DNA of 64,000 nt, from positions 60,425-124,424 of the forward strand of contig JAHZEL010000015.1 in NCBI GenBank assembly GCA_019421865.1, written 5' to 3'. Of the stretch, positions 21,532-29,688 are shown one piece after another. Source of the stretch: Desulfovibrionaceae bacterium. GTDB taxonomy: Bacteria > Desulfobacterota > Desulfovibrionia > Desulfovibrionales > Desulfovibrionaceae. Made by a program: the position numbers and the translations under genes. Position 1 is the first letter of the stretch, and every line of letters begins with the position of its first letter. The notes beneath the pieces were generated by a model, which did not search any database, was not told the origin of the DNA, and worked only from the letters and a program-made list of their open reading frames with translations.

Positions 21532-21564
21532 AAAACGTCGTCATGGTTGTAGAACGACGCTTTT
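21532..21564. terminator. Hairpin between the AbgA-like gene and the small exported protein gene
   Basis: AAAACGTCGT pairs with ACGACG-TTTT around a 12-base loop. It could terminate the upstream gene or act as a leader structure; a TTGACT box lies just in front of it. Confidence 0.5.
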
Positions 21565-21650
21565 CCGTGAAGGAGCATTTCGTTCCCGAAAAAGAAACGC
21601 GCTTTTTCCGTGCCGGTACGGACCGATGCACGCCGATAAAAGGAGCCAAT

Positions 21651-22133
21651 ATGACGAAGCTCATGACTTTTCTGACCAGCGGACTTATGAGCGTCCTTCT
21701 CTTTGCTTCCGTTGCTCTTGCCGAGGAAGTAAAGACCGACTATTTCACCCTCAATCTTGACGAGGAATGGACGCAGCCTCAGCCCGTCCAGTCCGCGAAC
21801 GGCGCCGTGCTCGCCATAGTTCAGCATACTTCCGACAAGTCCGTCCTGAGCGTGGCCATCTCTCCCATCGCACTTCCTGCAAAGGACGTGGCCGAGCAGA
21901 CGCTCGCCAACATGAAGACCAACGGCTTCACCGTTTCCGAACTCAAGCCCTTCGGCGATTCCTACATGGCGGAATTCTCCCAGAATCAGTCGAGCGGCGT
22001 CAGCTACTTCACCTCCAACGGCAAGGTGAACAGCGTCGTCACCATCATCGGCAAGAATACCGATGCGGGCAAAGAATTCATGAACAAGCACTTCAAGGCC
22101 GCCGACGCCAAGCTCTTCCCGGCCAAATTCTAA
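21651..22133 (+). CDS. Small exported protein of unknown function
   Basis: The 160-residue protein has a clear signal peptide (hydrophobic core LMSVLLFASVALA, cut before EEVKTDYF). The mature domain is about 135 residues with alternating beta-type segments. I cannot place it in a named family; its layout (a short lipocalin- or PsbP-like fold cannot be excluded) suggests a periplasmic binding or folding role. AAAGGAG precedes the ATG at 21651, and the longer upstream frame is unsupported. Confidence 0.7.
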   Translation: MTKLMTFLTSGLMSVLLFASVALAEEVKTDYFTLNLDEEWTQPQPVQSANGAVLAIVQHTSDKSVLSVAISPIALPAKDVAEQTLANMKTNGFTVSELKPFGDSYMAEFSQNQSSGVSYFTSNGKVNSVVTIIGKNTDAGKEFMNKHFKAADAKLFPAKF

Positions 22134-22229
22134 CCGATGCCGGTAAACCGGCCTTCATTCCGGGGCAGCCGTGCTCCATGCACGGATGATGCCGCCAGAC
22201 CCAATCTTTTCCACAAAATACGCAAACAG

Positions 22230-22272
22230 AACGGGGAATGACGCCTTCCATGAGAAGAGTCATTCCCCGTTT
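22230..22272. terminator. Bidirectional terminator between converging genes
   Basis: AACGGGGAATGAC pairs perfectly with GTCATTCCCCGTT. A T tract follows on the plus side. It can serve both the exported-protein gene and ridA. Confidence 0.85.
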
Positions 22273-22337
22273 TCTTACAGAACCATGCAGAGGTAGCAGC
22301 ATCGCCGGTTAAAGAGCTCCGCCGTCGCGCCTGCCCG

Positions 22338-22799
22338 CTACGCTCTTATCTCAAAAATCGCTTCGATTTCCACCGTCTGACCGTTGGGGAGAGATCCCAT
22401 GCCCACCGCCGAGCGGGCATGCCTGCCGCCTTCGCCGAACACTTCCACCATCAGATCGGAAAAGCCGTTGATCACGCGGGGATGATCGGCAAATTCCGGC
22501 ACGGCGTTCACCATGCCGAGCACCTTCACGCAGCGGACGATTCTGTCCAGATCGCCGAGAGCCGCTCTGGCCGCCGCCAGAAGATTGAGACCGGTCTGCC
22601 TTGCATCCGCATAGGCCTGTTCCACGGAAACCTCTCCCCCCACCTTGCCGAGCGAAACATGCCCGTCGGGATACAGCGGGCCCTGCCCCGACAGGTAGAG
22701 CAGATTGCCCGTTATCACGAAAGGCACATAGTTGGCCACAGAGGCGGGAACCTCCGGCAGAGAAATGCCAAGTTCCTTGAGTTTCTGTTCCGCGTTCAT
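22338..22799 (-). CDS. RidA/YjgF-family protein (enamine/imine deaminase)
   Basis: The 153-residue protein carries RidA-family features: a LYLSGQGPLYPDG block, LNLLAAARAALGDLDRIVRCVKVLGMVN and a terminal RSAVGMGSLPNGQTVEIEAIFEI, read here as separate parts. The Arg that binds the carboxylate of 2-aminoacrylate is present (ARSAVG). RidA removes reactive enamines made by PLP enzymes. It follows the LacI-type regulator after 71 bases, and an operator-like palindrome lies just before its start. It probably protects the PLP aminotransferase step of the divergent catabolic operon; that link is inference. Confidence 0.88.
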   Translation of the reverse strand: MNAEQKLKELGISLPEVPASVANYVPFVITGNLLYLSGQGPLYPDGHVSLGKVGGEVSVEQAYADARQTGLNLLAAARAALGDLDRIVRCVKVLGMVNAVPEFADHPRVINGFSDLMVEVFGEGGRHARSAVGMGSLPNGQTVEIEAIFEIRA

Positions 22800-22814
22800 G
22801 GTCGCTCCTTTTAC

Positions 22815-22826
22815 TTTTACGTTAAA
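22815..22826. promoter_or_regulatory. LacI-family operator-like site upstream of ridA
   Basis: TTTTACGTTAAA is a near-perfect palindrome with central CG, the usual LacI-family design. Related sites occur at 24079 and 24179 in the regulator/TRAP intergenic region. It sits about 16 bases before the ridA start codon. Confidence 0.5.
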
Positions 22827-22870
22827 TAAACAAAAAAACAGTTCGCCTGCGTCTTATCGCACCAACGTCG

Positions 22871-23926
22871 TCAGCGCTTCGGATGCGCCTCTCTGCTGGC
22901 GGAATCCTCATGAAGGGAAACGGGCAGCACGACATCGCAACTCTCAAAGCTGCCCTGCTCCAGTCTGTGAAGAAGCGCCTGCGCCGTCTGCACGCCCAGC
23001 TCATAGGACGGCAGCACCACGGAAGAACAGAAGGATTCCATATAGTTCCATGGGCTGTTGATATCGTAGGTGGCCAGCATGATGTCGTCTACGGCTATGC
23101 CCCTGCGCTGCAGGAGCTGCGTGGTGATGAAGGCCAGCTGATTGTTCGAGGCAATGACGGCATCGGGCATGCCCGGAGCGTCGATACGTTCCTGAATGCG
23201 GGCCAGCGCGCCCTCGTAATCTTCGGGCACGGACAGAAGTTCCAAAGAACAGAAGCCCGCACTTTCCAGAACCGCCGCCTCCAGTCCGCGTATTCTGGCC
23301 CGCAGGGAAGGCCACGATACGGCCGGTATGATCATGAGCATCTTGCGGGCACCACGGGCGATGAACTTGCGGGCCATCTGCAGGCTGCCGCCGTACTCAT
23401 CCATGCGCAGCGTGCACACGTCGCGCCTCGGCGAAGGCAGCTCCATCTGAAGCAGTGCCAGCGGCTGCCCCTGCGCGGCAAAGAAGTCCACAATGCTGTC
23501 GCGCTGTTCCACCGAGGCCGCCGCAATCACGCAGAGGGCGTCGGTAAGCTGATGCAGCAGCACGGGAGAGTTCCCCATGGCCGAAGGCCGGACACTCTGC
23601 ACCGTAAGCGAGTAGCCGTTGTCGTTCAACTGCCGGGCAAGACCTGCCACTATGCTGCCGATGACCTGTCGGGTGAGGAAGTAGGGAGAGTCGTCGACAA
23701 CGATGAGGCCGATGGAAAAAGATCGCGAAAGCCTGAGATTCCGTGCGCTCCCATGGGGTCTGTACGGGTACTTCTGCAGGATTTTGCCAAGTTTTTCACG
23801 AGTTTCCGCGCTCATGGTATGAAATTTACCATTAATGAAGTTGGAAACCGTCATGCTGGAAACGTCGGCCATGGCCGCGATATCTTTTAATGTGGCAGTA
23901 TGTCGATGGTTGTCATCGAGCGCCAT
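22871..23926 (-). CDS. LacI-family transcriptional regulator
   Basis: The 351-residue protein has an N-terminal LacI helix-turn-helix and hinge (ATLKDIAAMADVSSMTVSNFINGK, about residues 11-34, with L-R-L-S-R-S hinge near 65). A type I periplasmic-binding-protein-like effector domain follows (GLIVVDDSPYF through ASNNQLAF and MLATYD). It is divergent from the TRAP/catabolic operon and upstream of ridA, and likely represses both until a pathway intermediate binds. The three matching palindromes around it support this. The effector is unknown. Confidence 0.9.
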   Translation of the reverse strand: MALDDNHRHTATLKDIAAMADVSSMTVSNFINGKFHTMSAETREKLGKILQKYPYRPHGSARNLRLSRSFSIGLIVVDDSPYFLTRQVIGSIVAGLARQLNDNGYSLTVQSVRPSAMGNSPVLLHQLTDALCVIAAASVEQRDSIVDFFAAQGQPLALLQMELPSPRRDVCTLRMDEYGGSLQMARKFIARGARKMLMIIPAVSWPSLRARIRGLEAAVLESAGFCSLELLSVPEDYEGALARIQERIDAPGMPDAVIASNNQLAFITTQLLQRRGIAVDDIMLATYDINSPWNYMESFCSSVVLPSYELGVQTAQALLHRLEQGSFESCDVVLPVSLHEDSASREAHPKR

Positions 23927-24078
23927 GATGAACCCTCCGTTCTGTCGACTCTCTGTGCAGGCAAGAGAACCTAGCCTTTGAGAACTCCGGAGTCAAATCT
24001 TCAGAGCTGCAGAGGTCTGACTTCGAAAGCGGCGTGACTTGGGCACGTCGGAGTAGTCCGGTCATGGCCGCATATCTA

Positions 24079-24090
24079 TTTTACGATAAA
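24079..24090. promoter_or_regulatory. LacI-family operator-like site, distal
   Basis: TTTTACGATAAA shares its central CG and most positions with the site before ridA; 14 of 17 bases match when flanks are included. Its centre is 100 bp from the proximal site, a distance suited to looping by a tetramer or bound pair. Confidence 0.45.
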
Positions 24091-24148
24091 CTAACCATAC
24101 ATATTAAATCAAGATAAAATGAAGCATCATCTCAAAAAAATTATTAAT

Positions 24149-24178
24149 TTGACACATTTTATTTTTTGGCATTATAAC
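24149..24178 (+). promoter_or_regulatory. Sigma70 promoter of the TRAP/catabolic operon
   Basis: A perfect TTGACA box, an 18-base spacer and TATAAC form a strong promoter, with its start expected near 24185. The proximal operator-like site begins at the very next base after the -10 box. Confidence 0.7.
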
Positions 24179-24190
24179 TTTAACGAAAAA
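24179..24190. promoter_or_regulatory. LacI-family operator-like site at the TRAP promoter start
   Basis: TTTAACGAAAAA keeps the central CG and left arm of the other two sites and overlaps the expected transcription start. A repressor there would block the promoter. The right arm is weaker than in the ridA site. Confidence 0.45.
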
Positions 24191-24281
24191 TAAACTCCAG
24201 GGCACACGCAAGCCGGGAATATTTTTCGGGTTCTCCGGGAGGGAGGACTCCACCTTCAACCTGTAACCGAGAGAGGTCATC

Positions 24282-25310
24282 ATGAACAAGCTCAGCGGTC
24301 TGCTCCTTGCGGCCATTCTGGCCATGACCGGTTCCGTTTCCGTCGCTTCCGCCGCGCAGGCTCCCATCACCCTGCGCTTCGCCGCGGACGAACCGACCGG
24401 CTCCGTGGAGGATCAGGGAAATCTCGCCTTCATCAAGGAAGTGGAGGAACGCAGCAACGGTCGTATCAAGGTGGAATACTTCCCCGGCGCACAGCTGGGA
24501 TCGGACAAGCAGTGCCTGCCCTCCCTGCTGGCCGGCGCGCTGGACATCTCCTTCATTGCCGCAGGCAACCTGGCCGAATTCACCCCGGCCATGAACTTCA
24601 CCGATCTGCCCGGCATCGTGAACTCGCCTGAACAGCTCCGCCGCGTCTGGCAGAGCCCCGTGCGCGACATGGTGGCCGAAAAGATCTACGCCGATCTCAA
24701 GCTCCGTCCCATCATGTTCGACGTGGCGGGCGGCGCCGCCCGCGCCATCTTCTACAACGGCAAGCCCATCGTCCGTCCCGAAGACGCCAAGAACTTCAAG
24801 TTCCGTACCACTGGCTCCCCCATCGAAGTGGCCCTGTTCCAGTCCTGGGGCGCCGCTCCCACGCCCATGGCCTACAGCGAACTCTACTCCAGCCTGAGCC
24901 AGAAGGTCGTGGACGGCATCTACGTGCATCCCATCGGCGCCTATGACCAGAAGCTGACTGAAGTGGTCAAGAACGCCACCGTCATCAACCTGTCCTACAT
25001 CTCCCAGGTCAAGCTCATCAGCGAAGCGGCCGTGGCCAAGCTCGGCGGTGTGGATTCCGACCTGTACAAGATCGTGCTCGAAGCCGGCAGAAACGCCGAA
25101 CTGCTCAAGGACAAGCTGTACGCCGAACGCGTGAAGAGCGTGTACGACGAACTGGCCAAGGTAGGCGTGAAGGTCATCCAGCCTCAGGGCGACGACCTCA
25201 AGGCCTGGCAGGACAAGGCGCAGGCGCTGTGGCCTTCCATCATCAACGATCCCAAGTACAACATCGATCCTGAAGTTCTCAAGATCGTGGAAGAAATCCG
25301 CAACAAATAG
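24282..25310 (+). CDS. TRAP transporter solute-binding protein (DctP family)
   Basis: The 342-residue protein has a signal peptide cut after VASAA and the DctP fold. Family landmarks are ITLRFAADEPTGS, FPGAQLGSDKQ, FKFRTTGSPIEVALFQSWGAAPTPM (the segment with the carboxylate-binding Arg, here split from its flanks) and YSSLSQKVVDGIYVHPIGAY. It captures a carboxylate-bearing solute in the periplasm for the membrane subunits that follow directly. As first gene of the operon it defines the substrate. A sugar acid or its amide is the most likely class given the KDG kinase and KDPG aldolase downstream. Confidence 0.93.
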   Translation: MNKLSGLLLAAILAMTGSVSVASAAQAPITLRFAADEPTGSVEDQGNLAFIKEVEERSNGRIKVEYFPGAQLGSDKQCLPSLLAGALDISFIAAGNLAEFTPAMNFTDLPGIVNSPEQLRRVWQSPVRDMVAEKIYADLKLRPIMFDVAGGAARAIFYNGKPIVRPEDAKNFKFRTTGSPIEVALFQSWGAAPTPMAYSELYSSLSQKVVDGIYVHPIGAYDQKLTEVVKNATVINLSYISQVKLISEAAVAKLGGVDSDLYKIVLEAGRNAELLKDKLYAERVKSVYDELAKVGVKVIQPQGDDLKAWQDKAQALWPSIINDPKYNIDPEVLKIVEEIRNK

Positions 25311-25373
25311 CCTTTCCGGGAGTCGGCGCCTCCGGGCGCCGGCTCTTGCTCACGTTCCCCGCCCGGAGGCCTC

Positions 25374-25943
25374 ATGTCTCATCCCGCCCCTGTTCCTTCC
25401 GCCGTTCGGATACTGGAAAAGACCCTGGCCGGCATCAGCGCCGCGCTGGAAAAGCTCTGCGACGTCGCCTGCATCATTCTCGGCTTCGTCGTTCTCGGCT
25501 GCATGGTGCTTGCCATCACCACCAGATACATCGACGGCCTGACCCCCTTCCTCTGGACCGATGAACTGGCCCGCTACGCCATGATCTGGTGCGCCTTCCT
25601 CGCCGCCAGCTCCGCCCTGAAAAAGGGACAGTTCCTCCGCTTCGACCTTTTCGTGAAGGCGCTTCCCGAGCGCTTCATCCGAACGGCGGCCCTCGTGTCC
25701 GACGTTCTCATGCTCATATTCATCTTCTTCTTTCTTTCCTACGGCTACGCCATCACTCCCATTACCTTCCTGCAGAAAAGCTCGGCCATGCAGCTGCCCA
25801 TGTTCTACCCCTATCTTGCACTCATGACGGGCACGGCGTTCATGGCTGTTCACATACTCCTGCACCTGATCTGCGAATGCCGCTTTCTCCTCTGGGGAGG
25901 CGATGATCCGGATGTCCGCCCTGCGGAAAACGAAGAAGTCTAG
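25374..25943 (+). CDS. TRAP transporter small permease (DctQ family)
   Basis: The 189-residue protein has the four membrane helices of DctQ (about residues 35-55, 65-80, 100-125 and 145-165). It carries the family segment ITTRYIDGLTPFLWTDELARYAMIW (split here in reading), including the conserved W-T-[DE]-E-L-[AS]-R motif. It bridges the binding protein and the large permease. CGGAGG lies before the ATG, and it is separated from the dctM-like gene by nine bases. Confidence 0.93.
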   Translation: MSHPAPVPSAVRILEKTLAGISAALEKLCDVACIILGFVVLGCMVLAITTRYIDGLTPFLWTDELARYAMIWCAFLAASSALKKGQFLRFDLFVKALPERFIRTAALVSDVLMLIFIFFFLSYGYAITPITFLQKSSAMQLPMFYPYLALMTGTAFMAVHILLHLICECRFLLWGGDDPDVRPAENEEV

Positions 25944-25952
25944 GAGCGCGTC

Positions 25953-27245
25953 ATGAGTCTCGCCGTCATCATCATTCTCTTCATGGTCCTTTTCTTTCTG
26001 TCGGGCACTCCCATCTTCTTCGCCCTGGGACTCACCGTGGTCTTCAGCATTCTCTGCTGGGGACAGGTGCCTGCGCAGATCATCTTTCAGCAGACCTTCC
26101 AGGGCATAGACTCCTTCGGCATGCTGGCCATTCCGCTGTTCATGCTGATGGGTGAAATCATGACCCGCACCAAGGTCGTGGACGACCTGCTCTTCGTGTG
26201 CAACATCATTCTCGGCCACATCCGCGGTGCGCTGGCCCACGTGAACATCGTGGTATCCGTGCTCTTCGCCGGCATTTCCGGCTCCGCCGTGGCCGACACG
26301 GCCACCGTGGGCGGCATTCTCATTCCCGCCATGAAGAAAAACGGCTACGATGCCGAATTCTCCGTCGCGGTCACGGCCGCAAGCTCCGTCATCTCGCCCA
26401 TCATTCCGCCCAGCATCTGCATGGTCATGTACGGCGCCCTCATTCCGGGCGTCTCCATTGCGGCCCTTTTTGCCGGCGGCATCATTCCCGGACTTCTGCT
26501 CGCCGCCGCCATGATGTTCGTCACCGCCGTTCTTTCCTCCAAGCGCAAGTATCCCAAGTCCACCATCACCTATACCCCCCGCCAGGTGGTGAACGCCGTC
26601 GTGCGCGCCATCCCCGCGCTCATGCTGCCCTTCATCATCCGCTTCGGCGTGGTGAACGGCATCTTCACCCCCACCGAATGCGCCGCCGTCGCCGTGCTCT
26701 ACGCCATGGCGCTGGGCTTCTTCTACTACCGCAACTTCACCTTCCGTGATCTGTGCATCTGCATGAAGCGCTCCATGCTCACCTCCGGCGCCGTGCTCGT
26801 CATCATCGCCATGGTGCAGCCCTTCGGCTGGCTGGTCGCGCTGGGCCAGATCCCGGTCACGCTCTCCAACGCCATTCTGTCCCTTTCGGACCATCCGTAC
26901 ATCATTCTCGCGGCCATCACCGTGCTGCTTCTCATCCTCGGCGCCGTCATGGATGCCAACATCATCGTGCTCGTGTTTGCGCCCATTCTGGCTCCCATCG
27001 CGGCCCAGCTCGGCATCCACCCCGTGCACTTCGGCGTGTTCTACTGCCTCGCCGCCATCGTGGGCCTGTCCACGCCGCCGTACGGCATGTGCATATTCAT
27101 TGCCGCAGCCATAGGCGAAGTGCCCGTGGGCGCCGCCATGAAGGCCATGCTGCCCTTCGTGATCAGCATCTTCGTCGTGGTGTTCATGGTCGCCTTCATT
27201 CCCGAACTGACCCTCTGGATGCCCCGTTCCTCGGGCCTGCTCTGA
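25953..27245 (+). CDS. TRAP transporter large permease (DctM family)
   Basis: This 430-residue, 12-helix protein is the sodium-coupled transport subunit. Typical features include FFLSGTPIFFALG, IPLFMLMGEIM, AGISGSAVADTATVGGILIPAMKK (central part), PIIPPSICMVMYG and GLSTPPYGMCIFIAAAIG. The length is normal for DctM. It closes the transporter module; 243 bases and a GC hairpin separate it from the first enzyme gene. Confidence 0.95.
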   Translation: MSLAVIIILFMVLFFLSGTPIFFALGLTVVFSILCWGQVPAQIIFQQTFQGIDSFGMLAIPLFMLMGEIMTRTKVVDDLLFVCNIILGHIRGALAHVNIVVSVLFAGISGSAVADTATVGGILIPAMKKNGYDAEFSVAVTAASSVISPIIPPSICMVMYGALIPGVSIAALFAGGIIPGLLLAAAMMFVTAVLSSKRKYPKSTITYTPRQVVNAVVRAIPALMLPFIIRFGVVNGIFTPTECAAVAVLYAMALGFFYYRNFTFRDLCICMKRSMLTSGAVLVIIAMVQPFGWLVALGQIPVTLSNAILSLSDHPYIILAAITVLLLILGAVMDANIIVLVFAPILAPIAAQLGIHPVHFGVFYCLAAIVGLSTPPYGMCIFIAAAIGEVPVGAAMKAMLPFVISIFVVVFMVAFIPELTLWMPRSSGLL

Positions 27246-27452
27246 TTCCTGCATCCGCACGGCCGCTTCCGGATTTTCCTCTGGAGCGGCCGTGACTCTC
27301 CACCCCGAACTTCCTTCAACCGGCACGGCGGTTCCTTTCCTCCTCCGCCCCGCCACAGCCGCCCGTTCGCCGGCCGCCGTCTGACGACACCCGGACGCTT
27401 CGGAATTTCCCCTGATTCCGAAACGCGGCGCGGCACGGACGCTCTCACAAAG

Positions 27453-27474
27453 GCGCCTCTGCAGGCAGAGGCGC
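27453..27474 (+). other. Intercistronic hairpin without T tract
   Basis: GCGCCTCTGC pairs with GCAGAGGCGC. The hairpin lies 15 bases before the MBL-hydrolase start and lacks a T run, so it is more likely a processing or stability element separating transporter and enzyme messages than a terminator. Confidence 0.5.
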
Positions 27475-27488
27475 AACAAGGCATCATC

Positions 27489-28217
27489 ATGAAACTCACC
27501 GACATCGTTTACTGGGTTGGCAGCGGAGAATTCGGTCTCTCCCACTACAAGGACTGCCATGTCTATCTCATCCATGACGGCGAACACAGCGTGCTCATCG
27601 ACAGCGGCTGCGGCATCGACATCACGGAACTAAAGCACAACATCGAACAGGTAACGCCGCTCTCCTCCATCACCGATCTCTTTCTTACGCACGGGCACGG
27701 CGATCACAGCGGCGGAGCGGCGGCACTGCAGAAGCACGCCTCCTTCCGCATCCATGCCAGCGCCGGTGAAAAGGCGCTCGTGGAAAGCGGCGACGAATGG
27801 GGACTCGGCCTGACGCTGGCCAAGAAAAAGGGCGCCTATCCCCAGGATTACCGCTTTCCCGTCTGCCATGTGGACGACGTCGTGGAAGACGGCGCCGTCT
27901 ACGAGTTCGGCAGCTGGAGCCTGCGCGCCGTCAAGGTGCCCGGACACAGCGTGGACGGCGTCTGCTACGTTCTGGAAACGCCCGCCGGACGCGCGCTCTT
28001 CTCCGGAGACACCGCCTTTCTGAACGGATACGTCAGCATCATCAACTGCCCCGGCTGCGAGCTCGGCACCTACAGAGACAACATCGGCAAACTTGCCGGT
28101 CTCGGCATCGACTGTCTCTTCCCCGGCCACGGATCCTGGACGCTGAAGGACGGCCAGAAGCATCTCGATGCCGCCGTCAGCCATTTCTCCACCTCCGCCC
28201 TGCCTCTCATGCGCTGA
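27489..28217 (+). CDS. Metallo-beta-lactamase-fold hydrolase
   Basis: The 242-residue protein has the zinc signature LTHGHGDHSGG (HxHxDH) with later ligand positions PGHSVDGVCY, FSGDTAF and FPGHG. It also begins like glyoxalase II/lactonase relatives (VYLIHDGEHSVLIDSGCG). Members hydrolyse thioesters, lactones and related bonds; in a sugar-acid pathway a lactonase role is attractive. It is the first of seven closely spaced enzyme genes. The exact substrate cannot be read from the sequence. Confidence 0.85.
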   Translation: MKLTDIVYWVGSGEFGLSHYKDCHVYLIHDGEHSVLIDSGCGIDITELKHNIEQVTPLSSITDLFLTHGHGDHSGGAAALQKHASFRIHASAGEKALVESGDEWGLGLTLAKKKGAYPQDYRFPVCHVDDVVEDGAVYEFGSWSLRAVKVPGHSVDGVCYVLETPAGRALFSGDTAFLNGYVSIINCPGCELGTYRDNIGKLAGLGIDCLFPGHGSWTLKDGQKHLDAAVSHFSTSALPLMR

Positions 28218-28243
28218 GAACAGGTGAAGCAAAGGAACAATTC

Positions 28244-29263
28244 ATGATCAATCTCGGAATGATAGGGTTCGGCAATTTCGGCCGTCAGCTTGCCAAGGGC
28301 TTCCATGACACCGGCTTCTGCCGCCTCAAGACCATAGCCGTGGGCAATCCCGCCAAGCACGCCGGTCACGAAACCTTCGGCGCTCAGCTCTGCGACGACT
28401 ATCACGACCTTCTTCGCGACAACGACCTCGACGCCATAGCCGTGGCCGGTCCTCTTCAGATGCAGGCTCAGCTTGTGGAAGAGGCGCTCGCTGCCGGCAA
28501 GCATGTGTTCATGGAAAAGCCCCTCGCCCCCACGCTGGAGGACGCCCTGCGCATCAAGGCCGCCGCCGATGCCTCCGACAAAATCGCCATGGTCGGCTTC
28601 ATTGAACGATTCAATCCCGCCCTGCGCCGCGTCAAGGCGCTTCTGCGCAACGACTATCTGGGCAATCTGTTCCGTCTTTCCATCAAGCGCGGCTCCCGCA
28701 ACTCCGATCGTACGCCCTGGATGTGGGAAGTAGGCATGTTCGTGCACATTCTCGGCCACAACATCGACATTCTGCGCTGGTTCCTGGAAGACGAAGTGGA
28801 ACACGTCTTTGCGGAATCCGACTCCTACATGCGCCGCAAGAGCGGAGAAGACGACAACATCTGCGCCATTCTGCGCTTCCGCAACGGTGCTCTCGGCGTC
28901 ATGGAGGATTCCTGGACGCTTTCTCCCAGCATGCCCATGGAAGAAAACGACACCCGCATGGATCTCATCGGCGACAAGGGTAATCTCAGCTTCAACGGTC
29001 TGAACCAGATGCTCTCCCTCTACAACACGAACGGCGTGTTCTATCCCGGCCTTCTGCGCTGGCCCGGCGGTCTTACCGAAGAAAGCGGTCTGGAATCCTA
29101 CGCCCTCAAGGACGAGTGCCTGCACTTCATCCGCTGCGTGGAAAATCCCGGCATCGCGCCCATCTCCACGGTGGACAGCGCGCTGGAAAACCTGCGCGTG
29201 GCTCTGGCCTGCCGCCTTTCCGCCAAGGAAGGCCGCGTCGTGCATCTTTCGGAAATCTGCTGA
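28244..29263 (+). CDS. Gfo/Idh/MocA-family oxidoreductase
   Basis: The 339-residue protein starts with a Rossmann motif (LGMIGFGNFGRQLAKG). It has the family EKPLAPT segment (Lys about residue 94) and a C-terminal alpha/beta substrate domain with GRS-like DRTPWMWEVGMFVHILGHNIDI. These enzymes oxidise or reduce a sugar or sugar-acid hydroxyl with NAD(P). The ATG at 28244 has AAAGGA upstream and fits the Rossmann start; the longer frame is spurious. It lies 26 bases after the MBL gene. Confidence 0.9.
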   Translation: MINLGMIGFGNFGRQLAKGFHDTGFCRLKTIAVGNPAKHAGHETFGAQLCDDYHDLLRDNDLDAIAVAGPLQMQAQLVEEALAAGKHVFMEKPLAPTLEDALRIKAAADASDKIAMVGFIERFNPALRRVKALLRNDYLGNLFRLSIKRGSRNSDRTPWMWEVGMFVHILGHNIDILRWFLEDEVEHVFAESDSYMRRKSGEDDNICAILRFRNGALGVMEDSWTLSPSMPMEENDTRMDLIGDKGNLSFNGLNQMLSLYNTNGVFYPGLLRWPGGLTEESGLESYALKDECLHFIRCVENPGIAPISTVDSALENLRVALACRLSAKEGRVVHLSEIC

Positions 29264-29271
29264 GGTCCGCT

Positions 29272-29688
29272 ATGTTTGAAATCCATCACGTCGGCATTGT
29301 GGTCTCCGATCTGGAGGAAAGCGTCGGCTTTTACTGCCGCAACTTCGGCTTCCGCGTGGTCGCCAGGGATACCAACCCCGTGAAGAAGGCCAGAGCCGCC
29401 ATGATCGACAACGGCAGCTTCATGATCGAGCTCATCGAGTACGCCGAACATCTTTATGACGACATCCCCATCAATCACGTCGCCTACCGCGTCGACGACG
29501 TGGAACGCGCCGCAGCGAGACTGCACGCGCAGGGTTACGATTTTATGGATGAAACACCGCGCATCATCTTTCAGGGCCGCAGCAAGATCATGTTCCTGTT
29601 CGGCCCCGATCGTGAACGCATAGAACTGCATCAGGTCCTTCAGGAACTGAATGCGCCAAACGAGGTTCAGCATGAAAACCATTGTTAA
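29272..29688 (+). CDS. VOC-superfamily (glyoxalase/epimerase-type) protein
   Basis: The 138-residue protein has two beta-alpha-beta-beta-beta repeats starting IHHVGIVVSDLEESVGFYCRNFGF and INHVAYRVDDVERAAARLHAQGY (each quoted only as the start of a repeat). Metal ligand candidates are His6, Glu near IELIEY, His near INHVAY and Glu near ERIELHQ. It resembles glyoxalase I and methylmalonyl-CoA epimerase, so isomerisation or epimerisation of a pathway intermediate is plausible. It begins eight bases after the dehydrogenase gene and overlaps the next gene. Confidence 0.82.
   Translation: MFEIHHVGIVVSDLEESVGFYCRNFGFRVVARDTNPVKKARAAMIDNGSFMIELIEYAEHLYDDIPINHVAYRVDDVERAAARLHAQGYDFMDETPRIIFQGRSKIMFLFGPDRERIELHQVLQELNAPNEVQHENHC

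Noticed and set aside
25350..27587. A 745-codon minus-strand frame opposite the TRAP permease genes
   Set aside because: It is dominated by Gly/His/Asp/Glu runs typical of antisense frames; the plus strand holds intact DctQ and DctM proteins.
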